From Rhodococcus sp. 14-1411-2a (lineage in GTDB: Bacteria > Actinomycetota > Actinomycetes > Mycobacteriales > Mycobacteriaceae), in the NCBI RefSeq assembly GCF_002259485.1, contig NZ_NPGA01000012.1, positions 62,001 to 126,000 on the forward strand: DNA of 64,000 nt. The letters are read 5' to 3'. The notes under the pieces were generated by a model. That model saw only the letters and a program-made list of their open reading frames with translations, had not been told where the DNA came from and ran no database searches. The position numbers and the translations under genes were made by a program. This document shows positions 31,276-44,083 of the stretch, one piece after another (position 1 is the first letter of the stretch; each line of letters starts with the position of its first letter).

Positions 31276-32729
31276 GCGCGCTTCACCATCTCGGTGGGTG
31301 CCTCCGCGATGGGCGCTGCGGGGGCGGGCTTCTTCTTGGGCTTTGCCGGCTCACGGGCTGCGTCGGAGATCTTGATCAGCAGCGCGAGGAGCAGGTAGTT
31401 GGCGAGAAGCGACGATCCTCCGTAGGACAGATAGGGCGTGGTGAGGCCGGTGAGTGGGATGAGTTTGGTGACGCCGCCGACGACGACGAACAGCTGGATG
31501 GCAATGGTGAACGACAATCCCGCAGCGAGCAGTTTGCCGAAGCTGTCGCGAACGGCCAGCGCGGTACGCATACCGCGAATGATGAACAGCAAGTACAGGA
31601 TCAGGACCGCGGTCAGGCCGATGAGGCCGAGCTCTTCGCCGACCGTCGCAATGATGAAGTCCGTCTTGGCGAAGGGCACCTGGGACGGTCGACCACTGCC
31701 GAGCCCGGTGCCCGCCAACCCGCCCGTGGCGAAGCTGAACATCGACTGGACGATCTGGTAGCCGGTGTCGTTGTAGTCGTCGAACGGTCGCAGCCAGGTG
31801 TCGGTGCGGATCTTGACGTGGCCGAACACCTGATATGCGAAGAGGAATCCGACGAGCAGCAGTCCGAAACCGATGATCAACCAGCCGACGCGTTCGGTGG
31901 CGATGTAGATCATCACCAGGACGGTTCCGAAGATCAGCAGCGACGTACCGAGGTCCTTCTCGAACACCAGCACGCCGACGGAGACGATCCACACCACCAG
32001 GATCGGCCCCAGATCGCGTGCCCGCGGAAAGTCCATTCCGAGGAAGTGCTTGCCGGCGACGGTGAACAGTTCCCGCTTGGCGACCAGCAACGATGCGAAG
32101 AAGATGAGCAGCAGAATCTTCGCGAACTCCCCGGGCTGAATACTGAAGCCGGGCAGCCGAATCCAGATCTTCGATCCGTTGACCTCGGAGAAGGCCGACG
32201 GCAGCATCGCCGGGATGGCCAGGAGCACCAGTCCGGCGAGACCGACGGTGTAGCCGTAGCGAGCCAGGGTGCGGTAATCACGCAGCAGCACGAGCAGAGC
32301 GACGAAACCGGCGATGGCCAGCGTCGTCCAGAGCACCTGCTGGTTGGCGTCGGGCGACGGAATGGGGTTTCCGAGATACTGAGCCTGCTGCTCGTCGGCC
32401 AGGTCGAGACGGTGAATGAGCACCAGACCGAGCCCGTTGAGCAGCGCCACGATCGGCAGCAGCAGCGGATCCGCGTAGGGCGCAAAGCGTCGCACGGCCA
32501 GGTGCGCCACCGTCATCAACGCGAGATAGGCCACCGCGTACTTCGCCAGATCCCAGGTGATGGTCTGTTCCTGACTGGCTTCGACCAGTACCAACGAGAT
32601 CGTGGTGATCAGGACCGCGGCACCGAGAAGAAGCAGCTCGACGCCGCGCCGGTTCGATTGAATCGGTGCAGGCGCGAATCCTTCGGGTGGACTCGGAAAG
32701 GACCCTCCGGCGGACGGATTCGAACTCAT
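31272..32729 (-). CDS. rodA: RodA/FtsW SEDS glycosyltransferase
   Basis: This is a 485-residue polytopic SEDS protein with about ten to twelve membrane helices (residues 30-455). Such proteins polymerise lipid II and partner with a class B PBP, here pbpA. Motifs include SIQPGEFAKILLLIFF and the C-terminal LTGLTTPYLSYGGSSLLANYL. ATG 32729 overlaps the pstP stop. A longer in-frame reading into pstP is ruled out because it is antigene-like low-complexity sequence without support. The C-terminal tail is Lys/Pro/Ala-rich. Confidence 0.95.
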   Translation of the reverse strand: MSSNPSAGGSFPSPPEGFAPAPIQSNRRGVELLLLGAAVLITTISLVLVEASQEQTITWDLAKYAVAYLALMTVAHLAVRRFAPYADPLLLPIVALLNGLGLVLIHRLDLADEQQAQYLGNPIPSPDANQQVLWTTLAIAGFVALLVLLRDYRTLARYGYTVGLAGLVLLAIPAMLPSAFSEVNGSKIWIRLPGFSIQPGEFAKILLLIFFASLLVAKRELFTVAGKHFLGMDFPRARDLGPILVVWIVSVGVLVFEKDLGTSLLIFGTVLVMIYIATERVGWLIIGFGLLLVGFLFAYQVFGHVKIRTDTWLRPFDDYNDTGYQIVQSMFSFATGGLAGTGLGSGRPSQVPFAKTDFIIATVGEELGLIGLTAVLILYLLFIIRGMRTALAVRDSFGKLLAAGLSFTIAIQLFVVVGGVTKLIPLTGLTTPYLSYGGSSLLANYLLLALLIKISDAAREPAKPKKKPAPAAPIAEAPTEMVKRA

Positions 32730-34165
32730 CGAGTACCGGTCCTGCAGTTCTGACCGGGAATCTGCGGGACCGTCGGTGTCGGTACCGCAGTGGTGGTCGG
32801 TGCCGCCTCGGGAACGGGCTCCGCAGCCGGGGGCAACGGAACTCCGGGCGGCGGGATGATCGTCGTCGGAGTCGGTTCGACAGTCGTGGTGACGACCGGC
32901 TCGGTCTCGCACACCTGGAGCAGGTCACCGGAGGCCAACCGCTCGACCTGACCGCGCGCGTCGTCGAGAGATCCGGACGGCAAGCCGGCCGTGACCTGCT
33001 CGCGCGCGGCAGGCAGAAGGTCGTCGATCTCGAACGGAACGCAATCGGCCGGAGCGGCATCCGGAGCGGTCAGCGTGACGGCTCCGTCGTCGTCGAGGCA
33101 GCCGATCAGTTCCACGCTCTGCAGCGAGTAGCCCAGTACCGAGCCGGGAAGGCCCCTCAGCACGGTCACCTTGCTGTTGTCGGCACCGACGTAGTAGTTG
33201 CCTCTGATGATCGAATTGGCAACGAGCGCACCGATTGCCGCGAGTACCACCAGGGTCAGGGCGATCAACGTCCAGCGCAGTTTGTGCGACTTCTTCTCGG
33301 GCGTGACGACCGGGCTGGTGACGCGCTTGGGCGTCGTACGCGGTGGCCGCATCGCGGCGGCGCGTCCGGCTGCAGTGTTGGGCGGAGGGGCGTCTTCCTC
33401 GTCCTCGGTGCTGGCGGCACCGCCGAGGATGGGGTGGCTCTGTCCGTAGTCGAGGTCGATCACGTCGGCGACGACGACCGTCACGTTGTCGGGTCCGCCG
33501 CTGCGCAGCGCGAGTTCGATCAGGCGATCGGCGCACGGGCCCGTCTCGCCCTCGTTCATGGTGTTCTCGATGGTTTCGTCGCTGACGACGTCCGAGAGGC
33601 CGTCGGAGCACAGCAGGTAGCGGTCGCCTGCACGTACTTCCCGAACGGTGAGCGTCGGCTCGATCTCGTTGCCGGTGAGGGCACGCATGATCAAGGAACG
33701 TTGCGGGTGCGTGTGCGCCTGTTCGGCGGTGATGCGGCCCTCGTCGACGAGTGACTGAACGAAGGTGTCGTCGCGAGTGATCTGGGTGAGTGAGCCGTCG
33801 CGCAGCATGTACGCACGTGAGTCGCCGATGTGTACCAGTCCGATTCGCTTGCCCGCGAACAGGATTGCGGTCAGCGTGGTTCCCATGCCGTCGAGCTCGG
33901 GTTCGTCCTCGACCTGATCTGCGATGGACGCGTTGCCTTCGCGGGTTGCTGCCTCCAGCTTGCCCAGCAGATCCTCGCCGGGCTCGTCGTCGTCGAGATG
34001 AGCCAATGCGGCGATCATCAACTGCGAGGCCACTTCACCGGCCGCGTGACCGCCCATACCGTCGGCCAGCGCCAGTAGGCGAGCCCCGGCGTACACGGAG
34101 TCCTCGTTGTTGGATCGAACCAGACCGCGATCACTGCGGGCGGCGTAGCGAAGGACGAGGGTCAC
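32726..34165 (-). CDS. pstP: Ser/Thr protein phosphatase PstP (PP2C)
   Basis: The 479-residue protein has an N-terminal PP2C domain (1-240) with metal ligands in RSNNEDS, ALADGMGGHAAGE, SDGLSD and GGPDNVT. A linker leads to one membrane helix near 300-322 and an extracellular domain with a Pro/Thr-rich C-terminus (about 425-479). It dephosphorylates PknA, PknB and their targets. GTG 34165 overlaps the fhaB stop. Confidence 0.96.
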   Translation of the reverse strand: MTLVLRYAARSDRGLVRSNNEDSVYAGARLLALADGMGGHAAGEVASQLMIAALAHLDDDEPGEDLLGKLEAATREGNASIADQVEDEPELDGMGTTLTAILFAGKRIGLVHIGDSRAYMLRDGSLTQITRDDTFVQSLVDEGRITAEQAHTHPQRSLIMRALTGNEIEPTLTVREVRAGDRYLLCSDGLSDVVSDETIENTMNEGETGPCADRLIELALRSGGPDNVTVVVADVIDLDYGQSHPILGGAASTEDEEDAPPPNTAAGRAAAMRPPRTTPKRVTSPVVTPEKKSHKLRWTLIALTLVVLAAIGALVANSIIRGNYYVGADNSKVTVLRGLPGSVLGYSLQSVELIGCLDDDGAVTLTAPDAAPADCVPFEIDDLLPAAREQVTAGLPSGSLDDARGQVERLASGDLLQVCETEPVVTTTVEPTPTTIIPPPGVPLPPAAEPVPEAAPTTTAVPTPTVPQIPGQNCRTGTR

Positions 34166-34626
34166 GGGCGCAACTCGATCACGGTCTTGCCGACGCGGAC
34201 AGGAGTTCCCAGGGGCACGCGAACGGCGGTGGTCACCTTCGCGCGGTCGAGGTAGGTGCCGTTGGTCGAACCGAGGTCCTCGACGTACCAGTCACCGCCG
34301 CGGGGCGAGATGCGCGCATGCCGCGTCGACGAGTAGTCGTCTGTCAGAACGAGAGTGGAGTCGTCCGCGCGTCCGATGAGGACGGGCTGCGTTCCGAGCG
34401 AGATACGCGTTCCGGCGAGACCGCCCTGGGTCACCACGAGGTACTTGGCCACCTTCTGCTTGTTGAACGACGGAAGAACTTTCGAGCCGCCGGAGTAGCG
34501 AGCAGGCACTCGCATGCCTGCGGCCGCGTAGATGTCGCTGCGCAAGGTGCGAAGGACGGCCCAGACGAAGAACCACAACAACAGCAGGAAGCCCGCCCTT
34601 GTCAGTTGCAGAATCAATCCCTGCAC
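34162..34626 (-). CDS. fhaB: FHA-domain protein FhaB (FipA)
   Basis: The 154-residue protein has an N-terminal membrane helix (residues 5-28) and an FHA domain (about 70-154) with GRADDSTLV, SSTRHARISP and LGSTNGTYLD. FHA domains bind phosphothreonine, so it reads PknA/PknB phosphorylation at the divisome. GTG 34626 follows AAGGAGGAGG, the strongest ribosome site in the operon. The gap of about 170 bases to fhaA may hold an internal promoter. Confidence 0.95.
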   Translation of the reverse strand: MQGLILQLTRAGFLLLLWFFVWAVLRTLRSDIYAAAGMRVPARYSGGSKVLPSFNKQKVAKYLVVTQGGLAGTRISLGTQPVLIGRADDSTLVLTDDYSSTRHARISPRGGDWYVEDLGSTNGTYLDRAKVTTAVRVPLGTPVRVGKTVIELRP

Positions 34627-34795
34627 GACGATTCACCTCCTCCTTCGCAATCGACCTGCATCCCGCCCACGCGAAAAGCCGCGGCGCGGCAGACATGGTT
34701 GCCTCGCAGCATCATAGGGTCAAGCAGCTCGTGTGGACGACATACGGGTCGGCGAGAGTGCGAGTCGAACCGCCGCCCGAGCCCACGAAAGATCG

Positions 34796-36223
34796 TCAGA
34801 CGATCCGGACCAGAATTTCGGAGTGGCCGGCCCGAATGACGTCGCCGTCGGCCAGTTGCCAGTCCTGCACCGGAGCGCCGTTGACGGTGGTGCCGTTGGT
34901 GGAACCCAGATCGGAGAGCATGGCCACGCGGCCGTCCCACCGGATCTCGATGTGTCGACGCGAAACGCCGGTGTCGGGGAGTCGGAACTGTGCGTCCTGA
35001 CCACGGCCGATGATGTTCTGACCGTCACGAAGCTGGAAGTAGCGGCCGCTGCCGTCTTCGAGCTGCAGCGTCGCGGCCAGCGCCTGACTGCGAGCTGCGT
35101 ACGAGGCGGGCTGGTCGTAGCCGTACCCGTCACCGCGATCGCCCGCGCCCTGCTGCGGGTAGCCGCGACCGTAGGCGGCCGGGGCAGGCGGGTAGTCGTA
35201 GCCGGGCTGCTGGTAGCCGGGCTGCTGATATCCGGCGGCCTGGGGCTCGGCGTAGCGACCGGACGGGTCGTTGTACGCCTGATCCTGATAGGGGGCCTCG
35301 GAGTACGCAGCACTGTCGGCACCGCTGTACTGGTAGCCCTGAGCGTCGTAACCCTGCGCGTTGTAGCCGTGGGCGTCGTAACCCTGCGCGTTGTAACCCT
35401 GGGCGTCGTACCCCTGATCCTGGCCGCTGGGGTTGCCGTAGGCGTGCGGGTCGTAGCCCTGTTCCTGGCCGGCTGCGCTGTAGGCCTGACCCTGCTCGGG
35501 GTACGGCTGCTCGTCGTAGCCCTGGCCGTTGTACGGCTGCTGGTCGTAGCGCGGATCGTGCTCGGCAGGCGCGTAGGCCTGGGCGTCGTAGCCGTTCTGC
35601 TCACGTGCTGGGTAGCGCGGATCCTGGCCACCGGCGTAACCGTTGCGCGCGCGCGGATCGGGACGATGACCGTCCGCGGGGTCGCGCTGCGGGTCGTAGC
35701 CTGGGTTCTGCGTCATGTGGCCGGCTCCTGGTGTCGACATCGGTGGGGCAGACGGTCGCTGCGTAGCTGAAGGGACGGGACTCGGTGCTGCTTGTGCCGA
35801 CGCGCCCTGCTGCGGGGACTCGTTCCGTGCAGCAGTCGCCGATCGTCCCACATCGGGATCGACCGAGCCACTGGCACGGAACTGTCCGGTGTGAAGGGTG
35901 GGCGACGGCTCGAAGCGAACCACCACGTCGCCGTAGGTCTGCCAGCCTTGATCGCGGATGTAATCGTCGAGGTGACGCGAGAACGCCTTGACCGTCAGTT
36001 CGCGGTCACCGGCGAGTTCGGCGTGGTCCGAGCTGTTGATGGTGATCACGTAGCTGTTGGGTGCCAGGAGGTGCCCGCCGTCCAGGGGCCGAACCAGGTC
36101 CGACGCTTCCTGCTGGAGCGCTGCCTCCACCTCCGCCGGTACGACGCCTCCGCCGAACACGCGGGCGAAGACGTCGCCGACAGCGCCCTGGAGCTTGCGT
36201 TCGAAACGCTGAACGATGCCCAT
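34796..36223 (-). CDS. fhaA: FHA-domain protein FhaA with Tyr/Gln-rich repeats
   Basis: The 475-residue protein has an N-terminal DUF3662 domain (about 1-115), a long disordered middle of GYDAQGYNAQ-type repeats (about 170-365) and a C-terminal FHA domain (about 390-475: IIGRGQDAQF, SRRHIEI, GSTNGTTVN). Mycobacterial FhaA is phosphorylated by PknB and binds MviN, controlling polar wall synthesis. ATG 36223 has GAGAGGAGGG upstream. It heads the leftward operon. Confidence 0.95.
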   Translation of the reverse strand: MGIVQRFERKLQGAVGDVFARVFGGGVVPAEVEAALQQEASDLVRPLDGGHLLAPNSYVITINSSDHAELAGDRELTVKAFSRHLDDYIRDQGWQTYGDVVVRFEPSPTLHTGQFRASGSVDPDVGRSATAARNESPQQGASAQAAPSPVPSATQRPSAPPMSTPGAGHMTQNPGYDPQRDPADGHRPDPRARNGYAGGQDPRYPAREQNGYDAQAYAPAEHDPRYDQQPYNGQGYDEQPYPEQGQAYSAAGQEQGYDPHAYGNPSGQDQGYDAQGYNAQGYDAHGYNAQGYDAQGYQYSGADSAAYSEAPYQDQAYNDPSGRYAEPQAAGYQQPGYQQPGYDYPPAPAAYGRGYPQQGAGDRGDGYGYDQPASYAARSQALAATLQLEDGSGRYFQLRDGQNIIGRGQDAQFRLPDTGVSRRHIEIRWDGRVAMLSDLGSTNGTTVNGAPVQDWQLADGDVIRAGHSEILVRIV

Positions 36224-36334
36224 CGTGACCCCTCCTCTCACTGTGTTCTTCCACCGTGTGGTGCCTGCTGGTGTGCAGGTCGCGACAGCCGCGTGTCATC
36301 ACGAGGTCGCGCTCCAAGCATGATATACGGTGCC

Positions 36335-36363
36335 GCCGACGGGGACTGCCCGCCGCCGTCGGC
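36335..36363. other. Hairpin between fhaA and tRNA-Leu
   Basis: GCCGACGG (36335-36342) pairs with CCGTCGGC (36356-36363) across a 13-base loop. TATATCA (minus strand, near 36322) is a possible -10 for fhaA. The hairpin lies in the fhaA/tRNA-Leu divergent gap; its role is unknown. Confidence 0.4.
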
Positions 36364-36387
36364 TCACGGCACCTCGACGCGGCGATT

Positions 36388-36416
36388 TTCGAGCGCGGCA
36401 TGGTGCGTGTTAGTGT
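36388..36416 (+). promoter_or_regulatory. Candidate promoter of tRNA-Leu
   Basis: TTCGAG (36388-36393) and TAGTGT (36411-36416), separated by 17 bases, lie 15 bases before the tRNA-Leu 5' end. The spacing fits a housekeeping sigma promoter. Confidence 0.45.
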
Positions 36417-36430
36417 TCTCGCCGTCACCC

Positions 36431-36516
36431 GGGCGGGTGGCGGAATGGCAGACGCGCTGGCTTCAGGTGCCAGTGTCCTTCGGGACGTGGGGGTTCAAGT
36501 CCCCCTCCGCCCACCA
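36431..36516 (+). tRNA. tRNA-Leu (CAG)
   Basis: Class II tRNA with acceptor arms GGGCGGG and TCCGCCC (one G-T pair), anticodon CAG, an extended variable arm (GTGTCCTTCGGGACGT) and T-arm GGGGGTTCAAGTCCCCC. CCA is encoded at 36514-36516. It lies beside fhaA as in mycobacteria. Confidence 0.97.
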
Positions 36517-36517
36517 C

Positions 36518-36558
36518 ACTGGCCGCAGCTGATTCGATCGCTGCGGCCAGTAGTTTTC
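36518..36558 (+). terminator. Terminator after tRNA-Leu
   Basis: ACTGGCCGCAGC (36518-36529) and GCTGCGGCCAGT (36540-36551) form a perfect 12-bp stem with a ten-base loop, followed by AGTTTTCTC. Confidence 0.9.
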
Positions 36559-36927
36559 TCGGCCCTTTTTCCTCGAATCGTCTTACAGGCGTGTGATTCT
36601 CGGCCGATGTCGGCGCGGGTGTCCGAGACCCGGTCCCGAGGACGTCTCGTATCCGGAAATTCGCAGGTGGAAGCCCGTAATAGGTTTACCTTATTTGCGG
36701 TGGCACCCAGGTACTGACTTATCGTTCGTAGTTGGATCGGCCTCACCACGGCCGGATCCGCCACGACCCATTTTCTACCACGCGCCCACCTGCTCGTGCA
36801 GAGGAAAGCGTCGACGATCGACAGGTGCAGCTTCAACGGCGAGGACGCACCGCAGGCCGTTCGTGCAGCCGGTTACACCACACCGTCGCCGACGAGTATC
36901 AAGGCTGGACTTATCCGAAGGCTAGGT
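36559..36927 (+). promoter_or_regulatory. gltB leader region
   Basis: This 369-base gap has no gene I can support. TAATAGGTTTACCTTATT (36678-36695) is an AT-rich imperfect palindrome in otherwise GC-rich DNA and may be a promoter or regulator site for gltBD. The in-frame extension upstream of ATG 36928 begins at GTG 36796 without a good ribosome site. Confidence 0.4.
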
Positions 36928-41509
<4,582 letters not shown>

Positions 41510-41517
<8 letters not shown>

Positions 41518-42961
41518 CCCACAGGGATTTCTGAAGAACACGGTTCGCGAAGTACCGAAGCGGCGGCCCGTCGACCTGCGTCTGATGGACTGGAAAGAGG
41601 TCTACGAAGACTTCTCGAAGGACACTCTGCGCACCCAGGCGAGTCGATGCATGGACTGCGGTATTCCGTTCTGCCACAACGGCTGCCCACTGGGGAACCT
41701 GATTCCCGAGTGGAACGACCTGGTGTTCAAGGACCGCTGGCGCGACAGCATCGATCGGTTGCACGCCACCAACAACTTCCCGGAATTCACCGGACGGTTG
41801 TGCCCCGCCCCGTGCGAAGCGTCGTGCGTGCTGGGTATCAACCAGGATCCGGTCACCATCAAGCAGGTCGAGGTCGAGATCATCGACAAGGCCTTCGAGG
41901 AGGGCTGGGTCACGCCGGTCTACCCGACGCATCTGACCGGCAAGACCGTCGCCGTCGTCGGCTCCGGCCCCGCGGGACTCGCTGCAGCGCAGCAGCTCAC
42001 CCGCGCGGGCCACACCGTCACGGTGTTCGAGCGTGCCGATCGCATCGGCGGACTGCTGCGGTACGGCATCCCCGAGTTCAAGATGGAGAAGCGCCACATC
42101 GATCGTCGGCTCGCGCAGATGGAGGCCGAGGGCACCGTCTTCCGCACCGGTGTCGATGTGGGCGTGGACATCTCGGCCGACGAACTGCGCGAGCAGTTCG
42201 ACGCCGTGGTCCTGTCCGGCGGCGCCACCGCGTGGCGCGACCTGCCCATCGAGGGCCGCGAGCTCGACGGCATCTACCAGGCCATGGAGTTCCTGCCGCA
42301 CGCCAACCGCGTCCAGCAGGGTGATTTCGCCGCGCCGCCCGTCAGTGCCGAGGGCAAGAAGGTCGTCATCATCGGCGGCGGAGACACCGGTGCCGACTGC
42401 CTCGGGACCTCGCACCGTCAGGGTGCCGAGAGCGTGCACCAGTTCGAGATCATGGCCCGGCCGCCCGAGGAGCGTGCGACGTCCACGCCGTGGCCGACGT
42501 ACCCGCTGATGTACCGGGTTGCCTCGGCACACGAGGAGGGTGGCGAACGCGTCTTTTCCGTCAACACCGAGCGTTTCGTCGGCGAAGACGGCAAGGTCAC
42601 CGCACTCGAAGCCTGCGAGGTCGAGTTCAAGGCCGGCAAGTTCGAGAAGGTCGAGGGCAGCGAATTCACCCTCGAAGCCGACCTGGTGCTGCTCGCGATG
42701 GGATTCGTCGGACCCGACAAGGGCGGTCTACTGACCGACCTGGGCGTCGACTTCAACCAGCGCGGCAACGTCGAGCGCACCAACGAGTGGGTCACCAACG
42801 TCCCCGGCGTGTTCGTTGCCGGTGACATGGGCCGCGGCCAGTCGCTCATCGTGTGGGCAATCGCCGAGGGCCGCTCCTGCGCGGCCGCCGTCGACACGTT
42901 CCTGCAGGGTGCGACCGCACTGCCGTCGCCGATCGTGCCCACCCAGGCACCGCAGCGGTAG
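41510..42961 (+). CDS. gltD: Glutamate synthase small subunit
   Basis: The 483-residue FAD protein passes electrons from NADPH to GltB. The N-terminal cysteine clusters ([17 protein letters not shown] and CPAPCEASC) bind 4Fe-4S centres. Two Rossmann motifs follow: [15 protein letters not shown] near 145 for FAD and [11 protein letters not shown] near 285 for NADPH. GTG 41510 overlaps the gltB end by eight bases. A hairpin follows the stop. Confidence 0.97.
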
Positions 42962-42990
42962 GTCGCGGTAGCTTTCCCGTCGCCCCCCGT

Positions 42991-43045
42991 CGGGATCAAT
43001 GTGGCTTTGTTGCAGTCGGACCGACTGAAACTCACATTGATCCCG
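42991..43045 (+). terminator. Long palindrome after gltD
   Basis: CGGGATCAATGTG (42991-43003) pairs perfectly with CACATTGATCCCG (43033-43045). An inner CAGTCGG/CCGACTG pair (43013-43027) adds a second stem. It probably ends gltBD transcription. The outer arms share TCAATGTG/CACATTGA with the 52-bp repeats, but the rest differs. Confidence 0.7.
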
Positions 43046-43177
43046 GGGGGGTGGGCGGCCGAACCGTGTGACGGACGGTTACGTCCGTTAACCATGTAGG
43101 CATCTGATGGTCACAGGCCCCTGGCATTGTCGGAATCGAACAACGAAGCGTTCGATGACCAGTGAGGCCCCCTCCCC

Positions 43178-44083
43178 ATGAGTGTCAAGAAGATCTGCGC
43201 CGGTATCGGCGTCGCTGCAGCTGTTGCGTCCGGTCTGGTTGTCGGAGCGGCATCGCCTGCCGCCGCTGACCCTGGCGATTGCCCGACGATGTACGTCGTG
43301 GCCATTCCGGGCACGTGGGAGACCAGTTCGGGTGCCGCGCCGAAGCCGGGGATACTCACCGACGTCACCGATCGTCTCGGTAGCGGCATCCGTACCGACT
43401 ACGTCTCGTATCCCGCCACCGCGTTCCCGTGGGAGGGCGAGGTGTACGGGCAGTCCCGTGCCGAGGCCGTCGCCAATGCTGGCGGGATGCTGAAGGCCAT
43501 GGCCGATCGTTGTGGCGCAACGAAACTCGGCATCATCGGCTACAGCCAGGGAGCCGACGCGGCAGGTGATCTCGCCGCAGCCATCGGCACCGGAGTGGGC
43601 GTGGTACCCGCGGACAAGGTGGTGGCGGTGGGCTTGATCTCCGACCCGAAGCGCTCCGACACCGATGCTCTGGTGGGGCCGGCCGTGGTCGGAACCGGTG
43701 TCGGCGGACCTCGGGTGGGCGGATTCGGCTACGTCAGCCCCGTGGTGCGCACCTTCTGTGCCGTCGGCGATCTGTACTGCTCGACGCCCAAGGACGACTA
43801 CGTCGCGCGGTTGGCCGGATTCTTGGCCGTGTCGTCCAACCCTGCGCCGAACGTTGCCGATCAGTACTCGCAGGAAGCACAGTCCCTGATCGCGGACCTC
43901 GCAGCGGCCGGTGGTCTGCCGGTGTTGCAGGGCCAGCTCACCGACCAGGCGAACGCTCAGCGTCAGAGGGAGATCGAGGCGTTCTACCGCTCCGGCATCC
44001 ACCAGGAGTACCAGAGCTACGACGTCGGAAACGGCCAGTCCGCGACGCGGTGGCTGGCACGCTATCTCGCCGACGCGGTCTGA
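43178..44083 (+). CDS. Secreted cutinase-family esterase
   Basis: The 301-residue protein has a signal peptide (residues 1-30, cleavage after SPAAA) and a cutinase-type alpha/beta hydrolase. The nucleophile is Ser123 in GYSQG; C35 and C112 probably form the family disulfide; DPKRSD and SGIHQE carry candidate Asp and His. Cutinase-like proteins of mycolic-acid bacteria hydrolyse esters and lipids at the cell surface. The stop overlaps the convergent MFS gene by 22 bases. Confidence 0.9.
   Translation: MSVKKICAGIGVAAAVASGLVVGAASPAAADPGDCPTMYVVAIPGTWETSSGAAPKPGILTDVTDRLGSGIRTDYVSYPATAFPWEGEVYGQSRAEAVANAGGMLKAMADRCGATKLGIIGYSQGADAAGDLAAAIGTGVGVVPADKVVAVGLISDPKRSDTDALVGPAVVGTGVGGPRVGGFGYVSPVVRTFCAVGDLYCSTPKDDYVARLAGFLAVSSNPAPNVADQYSQEAQSLIADLAAAGGLPVLQGQLTDQANAQRQREIEAFYRSGIHQEYQSYDVGNGQSATRWLARYLADAV

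Noticed and set aside
36796-36927. Upstream in-frame extension of gltB from GTG 36796.
   Set aside because: It lacks a good ribosome site and would place the Cys nucleophile far from the N-terminus.
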